Assembly: GCF_024206475.1 (NCBI RefSeq)
Contig: NZ_JAMBPR010000001.1
Coordinates: 222,580-286,579 of the forward strand
Source: Paraburkholderia sp. CNPSo 3274
GTDB lineage: Bacteria; Pseudomonadota; Gammaproteobacteria; Burkholderiales; Burkholderiaceae
Length of the DNA stretch: 64,000 nucleotides
Reading direction: 5' to 3'
A program made the translations under genes and the position numbers. Shown piece after piece: positions 53,328-60,900 of the stretch (position 1 is the stretch's first letter; each line of letters opens with the position of its first letter). The notes beneath the pieces are model-generated. The model did no database searches, had not been told where the DNA came from, and was given only the letters and a program-made list of their open reading frames with translations.

Positions 53328-53658
53328 CTAACGCGGCTTGCGTTTCGTCGGGGTCGTACGCGGCACGAGCACCACGCCGTAGATCGCGGCGATCAGGGTG
53401 TCGCAGCCGTGAGATCGTCTTCGCGAACAGCGACGAACAGCGCCCGCTGGTCATCGAAGTACTAGTAAATGGACGCAGGCGAATAGGCCGCCTCGACCGC
53501 GATGCGACGAAGAGAGACCTGGGACGCATCTTCTTGTGCCAGTAGCCGACGGCCAGCTTCGACGAATGCCTGCCTGTCCTTCGCCTTGTCTTCGGGTGTC
53601 TTCGCGCGGCTCAGACTGCCGCTTCCAGCGGGTACGTTTGCTCACCTTGTATGTCCAT
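53328..53658 (-). pseudogene. TetR-family regulator pseudogene
   Basis: On the minus strand from an ATG at 53658 (MDIQGEQTYPLE) a frameshift leads into AKDRQAFVEAGRRLLAQEDA, then VSLRRIAVEAAYSPASIY and, after an in-frame TAG where most TetR proteins have Arg or Tyr, YFDDQRALFVAVREDDLTAA. That is the TetR helix-turn-helix region. A second frameshift brings IAAIYGVVLVPRTTPT and a TAG at 53330-53328. The ligand-binding domain is mostly gone. The gene has at least two frameshifts and one nonsense codon, so it is inactive. Confidence 0.75.
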
Positions 53659-54076
53659 CGAGTTTGCATGCTGGTTGACCACGATTGAAGCAAGCGCCAA
53701 TGTCGAGTGAACACCAAATCGTACCCGGCGTAACCGGGTTGAAACGCGCAACGCATCTTTCGAGCTTGTAACGTCTCCCAACATACACATGTATGAAGCC
53801 ACTACCCTTGTGGGGGGCTACGCCAGCCGTTGGTACGATTTTCTTGTTTCGACAATTGCGACATGATGGTATCCGCTCCGATTGCTGCACGGATCTCGCA
53901 GGAACCGGAGCCCAATTACATTTGTACTACTGATTAACTTTCACGTTGAAAAAAATCGAAAACCAGCTCTATCCAATCCGCCACTGGCCAGCCGCAAATG
54001 ATTGACTCTCGGAAAATGCAAACGAGTATTCGATCGCCCAGGACTGCGCACGGGCATTTCGCGAAGGAATGGAACC
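53659..54076. other. Region upstream of the nitric oxide reductase gene
   Basis: About 420 bases, lower in GC than average. It holds a short inverted repeat CATAC...GTATG near 53782-53795 and an FNR-like site at 53946. The ORFs crossing it have no ribosome site. The norB promoter must lie here. Confidence 0.5.
53946..53959 (+). promoter_or_regulatory. Weak FNR/DNR-like box upstream of norB
   Basis: TTGAA-AAAA-ATCGA matches 8 of 10 defined positions of TTGAT-N4-ATCAA, 117 bp before the norB start. FNR/DNR-family proteins often activate nor genes under low oxygen with nitric oxide. With two mismatches the site may be chance. Confidence 0.3.
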
Positions 54077-56404
54077 ATGAATACAAAGCCGCTCACCGTG
54101 GGCAATGGCTGTCCTCAGGATCGCACGAGCCGGGTCCTGATCTGGGTTTTCATCGTCGTCACCGCGCTCTGCTGGGCGGGAATGATCATGGCAACACGCG
54201 CCACCTATCAGCAGGCAGCGCCACTGCCGCAGCGGATGGTCGCGCCCAACGGCACACCGGTGATGAGTTACGCCGACATCGTCGCAGGCAAGTCGGGATT
54301 TCAGCAAGCGGATCTGATGGATTTCGGCAGCCTCTATGGCATGGGGTCCTACTTTGGTGAAGACTTCACTGCCAAGTACCTCGTCGAGTTGGCGAAGGGA
54401 GTGCGGAACAATCTGGCGTTATCGCGCTACGGCAATTCGTTTGACGCCGCGACGGGCGATCAGCAGGCAAGCGTCACGCGCACCATGCAGGCGCAACTTC
54501 AGGGCATCGATCTGAGTCAGCAGGAGGTTGTGCTTCCTGACAGCGTGGCTCAGGCGATTCAGGCGCTGCGACCACGCATCAGCGCAGCGCTGCTCAGCGA
54601 CAACTTTGCACAAGGATATACAGGAGCACGTTCGCTAGACGCATCCGCCGCCATGCAAACCGCGAGCTTCATCCTGTATTCGTCGCTTACGACCGTCGCG
54701 CGCCGCCCCGGCAAGGACTACTCATGGACCGTCAACTGGCCGCCCGAGCCCCTGGTCGGCAACTCGCCTACTGCTGCCACGTTCCAGTGGACCTGGATTT
54801 CGTTCACGATGATATTTTTCGCGATCGGCGCGATCCTGATGGTTTTCCGCCTCTGGATCGAGCCCAAGGCCGGGACCGAAACCTTCGAACCGGTGCTGCG
54901 AGGCTTCAAAGAACCCACGCCCAGCCAGCGTGCGCTTTGGAAGTATTTTCTGCTGGTGGCCGGTGTCCTGCTGGTACAGATCCTCGCGGGTTCGATCATG
55001 GCGCACTACTACACCGATCGCACCAGTTTTTACGGCATCGAGGTGGACAAATGGCTGCCGTTTGCCGCCTTGCGCAGCGTGCATCTGCAGGCGCCGATCG
55101 TGTGGATCGGCGTTAGCTGGATCGCCGGAGGTCTCTTCCTCGCGCCTTTGATCGGCAAGCGCGAACCGGCTGGGCAGCGGGGCTTGGTCAACCTCATCTT
55201 CTGGGTACTGGTTGTGATCGTGGCGGGGGCGCTGATCGGCGATTACCTCGGTGTGATGGGCATCATCCGGGCACACTGGTTCTGGTTCGGCAACCAGGGA
55301 CTGTCTTATCTGGAGTTGGGCCGCTTCTGGCAAGTTCTCTTCTTTGTTGGCCTCGCCGTCTGGTGTCTGGCATTGCTGCGTGCATTCTGGCCCACGCTCA
55401 AGACGCTGTTCAAGCAAAGCGGCGGATCGCTCTACGGCCTTTTCCGCATCGAGCATCTTCTCTGGGGCGCCACGCTGAGCGTCACGGTGCTCTATGTATT
55501 CGGGATGATTCCGTTCGGCTCACCCAACCCGTCGTTCTCGATCACCGACTTCTGGCGCTGGTGGGTCGTGCACCTCTGGATGGAGCTTGCCTTCGAGTTG
55601 TTCGCAGCAGCGGTGACCGGCTACTTCCTCATGGCGCTGGAACTGGTGTCCCGGCAGATGGTTGAGCGCGCAGTGCTGTTCGAATGGATCCTCATTATGG
55701 TCGGCGGTGTGCTCGGCACTGGCCATCATTTGTACTGGGCGGGCGAACCGAGCCTCTGGGTAAGCTTTGGCAGCATGTTCTCGTTCCTCGAGGTCTTGCC
55801 GCTGTTCCTGCTGGTGCTGGAAGCCATCGAGCAGCAGCGTCACATCCAGCACGAAAAGGATTTCCCGTATCGACTCGCCTATCTCTACATTCTCGGCTCT
55901 GCATTCTGGAACTTCGTGGGCGCCGGGGTCTTCGGCGGCGGCACGCTCAATGCGCCGCTGGCCAACTATTACGAGCATGGCACCTTCCTCACGTTGAACC
56001 ACGCGCATACGTCGATGTTCGGCGCCTTCGGGCTGCTCGCCATCGGTCTGATCTACATGGTCCTGCGCTATTTGAACGGCCATCGCGCGTGGAGCGACCG
56101 CTGCGGCGTGTGGGCATTCTGGCTCTACAACACCGGCCTCGTGATGTGGATCGCGATGAACTTCTACCCGGTTGGCTGGCCGCAACTGCTAGCGGTTTAC
56201 ACGCACGGCTATGCGTATGCGCGAAGCCTCGAGTTCTACAGCACCACCACGTTCTGGCAGTGGATGCGCATGCCAGGTGACATCGTGTTCGCCGTGGGCG
56301 CTTTGTTAATGGCCTCGGACTTTATTATCAAGCTTCTCGCGCAGCGCAGCGCCACCGTTGCCGATGCACCGTCTGCGACCGTTGCATCCGAGCGGTCGCT
56401 GTGA
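54077..56404 (+). CDS. norB: Quinol-dependent nitric oxide reductase (qNOR, NorB/NorZ type)
   Basis: 775 residues from ATG 54077 with GAAGGAAT upstream; the frame is open to 54002. The length and the N-terminal extension (one helix, then a ~200-residue periplasmic part with SYADIVAGKSGFQ and DFGSLYGMGSYFGED) are those of single-subunit quinol-oxidising enzymes. Catalytic core ligands: SVHLQAPIVW (heme His), VVHLWMELAFE (FeB His and Glu), GTGHHLYWAG (FeB His pair), and NHAHTSMFGAFG (heme b and b3 His). Thus all metal ligands appear intact. It reduces two NO to N2O at the inner membrane with electrons from quinol, for detoxification or denitrification. It overlaps the next gene by 4 bp. Confidence 0.96.
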   Translation: MNTKPLTVGNGCPQDRTSRVLIWVFIVVTALCWAGMIMATRATYQQAAPLPQRMVAPNGTPVMSYADIVAGKSGFQQADLMDFGSLYGMGSYFGEDFTAKYLVELAKGVRNNLALSRYGNSFDAATGDQQASVTRTMQAQLQGIDLSQQEVVLPDSVAQAIQALRPRISAALLSDNFAQGYTGARSLDASAAMQTASFILYSSLTTVARRPGKDYSWTVNWPPEPLVGNSPTAATFQWTWISFTMIFFAIGAILMVFRLWIEPKAGTETFEPVLRGFKEPTPSQRALWKYFLLVAGVLLVQILAGSIMAHYYTDRTSFYGIEVDKWLPFAALRSVHLQAPIVWIGVSWIAGGLFLAPLIGKREPAGQRGLVNLIFWVLVVIVAGALIGDYLGVMGIIRAHWFWFGNQGLSYLELGRFWQVLFFVGLAVWCLALLRAFWPTLKTLFKQSGGSLYGLFRIEHLLWGATLSVTVLYVFGMIPFGSPNPSFSITDFWRWWVVHLWMELAFELFAAAVTGYFLMALELVSRQMVERAVLFEWILIMVGGVLGTGHHLYWAGEPSLWVSFGSMFSFLEVLPLFLLVLEAIEQQRHIQHEKDFPYRLAYLYILGSAFWNFVGAGVFGGGTLNAPLANYYEHGTFLTLNHAHTSMFGAFGLLAIGLIYMVLRYLNGHRAWSDRCGVWAFWLYNTGLVMWIAMNFYPVGWPQLLAVYTHGYAYARSLEFYSTTTFWQWMRMPGDIVFAVGALLMASDFIIKLLAQRSATVADAPSATVASERSL

Positions 56405-56745
56405 GCAGCCTTGAGCTCTTGGCTATCGCCCGGAGCGGGTTGCAAAATCCGCTCATATGCTCGTCGCGGGCCGCCTGTGTACTCTGTGTACTAACACTGG
56501 CGGCCTGCACGAGTGCATCGGGTGTCACCGCTACCGACAAGCCGAATGTGTTTACCGTCACCGCCAGTACGCGAGGCGCTCGGCTGTCGTGGGCCAGCGC
56601 ATATCGAAAGGCCGTCAGCAGCGCCAGTGACTACTGCGCCCAACGCGGCATGCACGTCGGCACCCGGTTAGATTTCATACGCAGCGGGCGTGAACTGGAA
56701 CAACAGGGAACGGAGTTGACCTTCGAGTGTCACCCGCCATTCTGA
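56401..56745 (+). CDS. Small lipoprotein coupled to nitric oxide reductase
   Basis: 114 residues from GTG 56401, overlapping the norB TGA by 4 bp (GTGA). The N-terminal hydrophobic stretch ends in a lipobox, CVLTLAAC (Cys about residue 36), followed by a short domain with DYCAQRGMHVGTRLDF and FECHPPF containing two further Cys. A downstream TTG would make a shorter signal peptide. No family recognised. The 4-bp coupling suggests a role with the reductase or in its membrane environment. Confidence 0.65.
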   Translation: MSSLELLAIARSGLQNPLICSSRAACVLCVLTLAACTSASGVTATDKPNVFTVTASTRGARLSWASAYRKAVSSASDYCAQRGMHVGTRLDFIRSGRELEQQGTELTFECHPPF

Positions 56746-56792
56746 CCGGCTGGCCGGAATGGTTCACGGGGTATGAGGTGGCCGGGGGAAGG

Positions 56793-57236
56793 CTACTTGT
56801 CACAAACGACCGCCGTCATGACGAGCGGCATGACTTCCCTTACTGTCGCCGGGCTTCCCGTTTCGCGAATACGTTCGCTAACCTCTTCCTTCCCTGCCAT
56901 TACGACGACCCCATAGACCCGATGGGGCGTTTCACCTTCGCTAATTTTCTGGGTGAACATGCCATCGTTCGGGGAGAAGCCAAACACAGCCCGCACCTTG
57001 AATCCGAGTGCCGTCAAGTTCTGATTCGGTCTCAGTCGGTACGCGTTGACCGAGTTGGCCGACACTTTCATGGGTACCGGATCGATCTCCTTTTCATTGA
57101 CCAGTTGCTCGATGAACGTATGGGGACCGAGATGGCAATCGAGGCTGGCACCGATCTCCTGTGCGTAAATCACGTTCGAGACGAAGGCTGCGCCGAAGGC
57201 GACGCATCGAGGCAAATGAGAGACTTTCACGGGCAT
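56793..57236 (-). CDS. Secreted protein of unknown function
   Basis: 147 residues from ATG 57236 with CAAGGAAAAG upstream. Signal peptide MPVKVSHLPRCVAFGAAFVS ending near IYA-QE. The mature part has two Cys (LDCHLGPH and VVCDK) that could form a disulfide and repeats of beta strands (AVFGFSPNDGMF, YGVVVMAGKEEV). No family recognised. It is convergent with the lipoprotein gene, 47 bp apart. Confidence 0.7.
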   Translation of the reverse strand: MPVKVSHLPRCVAFGAAFVSNVIYAQEIGASLDCHLGPHTFIEQLVNEKEIDPVPMKVSANSVNAYRLRPNQNLTALGFKVRAVFGFSPNDGMFTQKISEGETPHRVYGVVVMAGKEEVSERIRETGSPATVREVMPLVMTAVVCDK

Positions 57237-57391
57237 CTTTTCCTTGAACAATCGGCGCGCCGGCTCGATCAACAAAAGAAGCTTAAGAGCAAAGCGGTGC
57301 GCGACTCAATTGCACGATGGTGTTAGCCGCTTATCCGCATCGACGGAAGGGGCGTGAACGCCAGGCCGGACGTGTCGCGCATTCAGTCTGG

Positions 57392-57802
57392 TCAGAAACG
57401 GTATCCAACCCCCACAAACGCAATCCAGGGGTTCACGGTGATTCGCGTCTTGTTCGTGAGGGCAGGCTGTCCATTGGCGGCATAGGCTGTCACAGTCGCA
57501 TTCGTCTTGAGCGGCAAATACGTCACCGACGCCGTGGCGTACCAGTTCTTGCTGAAGGTGTACGAGGCGCCCGCATTGAACGCTGGATTCCAGGACGGAC
57601 TCAAGGAGCTCTCGACATGGCTGCCGGGCGGTATGCCGCTCGCCAGATCGAGTGCGATGTGGTCCGTGACGAAATCCGTCGGCGAGAGTTCGGCGGTGAA
57701 CGTATTATGAATCTGCCAGCCCGTGCCCGGCGAGGTATACGCGCGCCGAACGCCGTGGTGCTCGTCATCGGCGTCGCCGACGATTGCCCGAAGTCGAGCC
57801 AC
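57392..57802 (-). pseudogene. OmpW-family outer-membrane protein, shortened
   Basis: The frame ends with the classic OmpW C-terminus (RITVNPWIAFVGVGYRF, terminal Phe) after ASYTFSKNWYATASVTYLPL. An upstream block reads WQIHNTFTAELSPTDFVTDH, as in the OmpW strands before the central region. But the signal peptide, first strands and the middle section with the YHF-P...YVGAGLNYT motif are absent: 136 codons remain of about 210-230. The start (GTG 57802) has no ribosome site. It is most likely a non-functional remnant of an eight-stranded barrel. Confidence 0.65.
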
Positions 57803-57927
57803 GCCTCACAGGCAACGGACCTACGCCGACGATCATACTCATCGCGTTCTCGGCCGTTCGAGCAAACATTCAGGTACGAACCAGGTCACGGGTCGCGACA
57901 CCGGACAGTCACGGCGAGAATTCGTCG

Positions 57928-60900
57928 TCAATCCGATTTGGTTGCGTCAGCGATGCGCTGTTCGGCAAGGCGAGAGCCCGGCACGGTGAACTGAAACACC
58001 GCACCACGGGGCACGTTCGCTGTGACCCACAGGCGCCCACCATGTGCGTCCACAATGGATCGGCAGATCGACAGTCCCATTCCCATTCCTTCAGCCTTCG
58101 TTGTATAGAACGGCTCGAAGAGGCGCTCGGAATTTTCGGCGGCGAAGCCCGGCCCCGAATCGCCCACGGAAACGAGCACATCTCCCGAGTCGTGGTTGCC
58201 GCTGCTGACGATCAACTCTCGCGCCCCCTCCCCGATCGCGCTCATCGCCTCAATGGCGTTGAGCACCAGGTTCAGCATCACCTGTTGGAGCTGGATGCGG
58301 TCGCCTTCAACCATCGGCAGGTCCCCGGCTAACTCTGTGCGCACCGACACGTTGTTTTTCTCGGCCTCGACCCGCGTGAGTGCGATAACCTCAGCAATCG
58401 CCTCGTTGATCTGTAGCAGCTCCTTACGTGGCGGGGCATTCTTGACGAGGCTACGAATCCGGTTGGCAACCTCGCGCGCGCGCGTAGCGTCCTTGATGAC
58501 CAGATCAAAGGTCTGCCGGGCTTCCTCGAGTTGCGGCGGCTGGAAACTCAGCCAGCGTAGCCCTGCCTGTGCGTTCATGGCACTCGCCGCAAGCGGTTGC
58601 CTGATTTCGTGAGTAATCGACGCCACCAACTGCCCTATTGTCGACACGCGGTTCGCGTGCTCCAGCGCGTTCTGCGCCTCACGGTAGCGGCGCTCGCCCG
58701 CCTGCATTTCGGCCTCCGCCCGCTTGCGCTCGGTCAGATCGAGTATGAACGAGACACCCTGTTTCATGCCTTCGAAGGCGGCCGCACCCACCAGCACGGG
58801 TACGCGAGTGCCATCCTTGCGAAGGTATTCTTTCTCGTAGGGCTGCATCGTTCCGCCCTTCAGCAGTTCGGCTTGCGCTTGTCCCGTGCGCTCGCGCCAT
58901 TCCGGTGGCGTGAGGGTCGAACGACGTACGCGACCGGATGCGAAATCGTCACGGTCATATCCCACCATACGCACAAATGCGTCATTGGCCTCATAGTAAA
59001 CTGCGTCAGTGTCTTCGGGCGACTCACCTTCGAGACTCCACATGAAGATTCCGACAATGTTGGCGTCAACCAGACGCCGGACCTTTGCTTCCCGTTCCTG
59101 GAGGTCGCGATAAAGACGGGTGTTCTCGAGCGCAATGGCGGCTTGCGACGCCAACAATTCGAGGAGCGCAGTGCGGTCAGCAGTAAAGACGTGTGAGGTC
59201 ACCGTGTTTTCAAGGTAGAGCAGGCCACCCAACGTACCCTGTCTGACAAGCGGCAAGCAGAAGATCGAACGGGGTGCTCTGCGAACTACATAGTCATCCT
59301 CAGAGAAAATATTCGGCATGGCAGCGTCATCGATGATCATGCTCTCGCGTGTGTGCATCACATACCGCAGAAGGGAGCGAGGTGCCGCCAGGTCGGCGCT
59401 CGGCCTCTGAGGTAGTACGATCTCGTTGCCGACGACGCGTGCCTCCGCCTCGACCCGATATTCATCGGCCTGCGGCACGATGAGCAGGCCCCGGTCAGCA
59501 CCGGCAGTTTGCAGCGCAATGGTCATGAGACGTGTAATCAGCCTGGGCAACTCGATTTCACCGGTCAGCGCCTGAGACGCTTTAACGACGGTGGTCGCGT
59601 CCAGCTGCCGGACATACGAACTCGTTGCTGTGGCTGGCTGGTTGCCTTCAGGTTCTGCCAGACGGGGATAACGCTCTTCGAGCTGGGCCACTTTGCCGTA
59701 GGCTCCCCAAACGGCGAAGCAGGTACGCGCTGCGCGCAAGTGCGCGTACCCGTTTGTCTCAAGCCCAAGGCGCAGGTAAAAGCGACCGGCAAGCTCGTTG
59801 GCGAGGCCTTCGTTCTGCACGAAGCGATTCTCGCGCGCTGCTTGAATGGCACGTTCGAACAACCCCATTGCGTCGAGAGTCCGCCCCTCGATGCGGGCGA
59901 TTTCGGCCGACACGAGCGCCTGCTTGTCGAGGAAGGTCGGCGGGTAGATATCGGCCCACTCGCGCAATTGTTCCTCGTGTGCCTTGAGGGATTCGCGCCA
60001 CGCGGGCTGCTGGTCGGCGGGCGCATCTTCATAGAGCGCAGTAAGGGTCAGCGCAGCATAGTACTGGTAGTCGAGCGATTCGATACGGCTCGCCGTTGCC
60101 CACAGCATTGCCCTGGTTTTATCGGACGCCGCCATCGCCTCGGCATAGTCTCCAGACAGAAATTTCGCTTTCAGTTTGAGGAGCCAGTACCAGCAGATCA
60201 TTGTGGCGTTGCGATCCGGTGTCAGTCGCGCCTCAAACCCCGCCTCCTCGAATTGCGCATCGCTGAAGGTTGACAGGGTGTTCGTCCGTCCCTGCATGGC
60301 CGCAATGAAGCGTTGCTGGCTGACGATCATGTCCACAACGTCCGCGTACCCTGCTTTGCGGATGAACTCCAGCGACTTCTCCGTCTCGCGCCACACGGTG
60401 TCGAGTGGATCGTTCCTCAGGAGCAGGTCGGTCCCGGGTTGGATCATGCTGTAGCAGGCCGTAGCGAGCGAGCCCACCTCGGTCGCAGCGCGAAAAGCCA
60501 GCCGATGAAATTCGATTCCGCTCGAGACAGGTTGTGTCCAGAAGGCGACGTTTCCCATTGCGTAGTAGACGACGGGGCGGTCGGCCAGAAACGCATGCGT
60601 CTCGACGAGGTCGCATGCAAGCCTCGTGAATTGATAGCCTTCCCTGTAGCGATGAAAGACTGCCCCGAGAATTTGCCCAAACCAGGCATACGCTTGCGCG
60701 CAAGCCCCGCTCATTCCGTGCTGAATGCTGATCGCGACAATGCGGCACAGGTGCAGGCAAAAGAGATTGAGGTCAGTAAAGTAGGCTGCATCGAAAATGA
60801 CCGAAAGAATGCGGATCGCGGCTTGCCGCTCCGGATCGGTCATCAGTGGAAGATCAATCAGGCTCTCGATGGTCCGCCCATCAAGATTACGCCAGACGGC

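Noticed and set aside
56727..57326. 199-codon plus frame over the secreted protein at 56793-57236
   Set aside because: The minus strand has a signal peptide and a good ribosome site; the plus frame overlaps it without any features.
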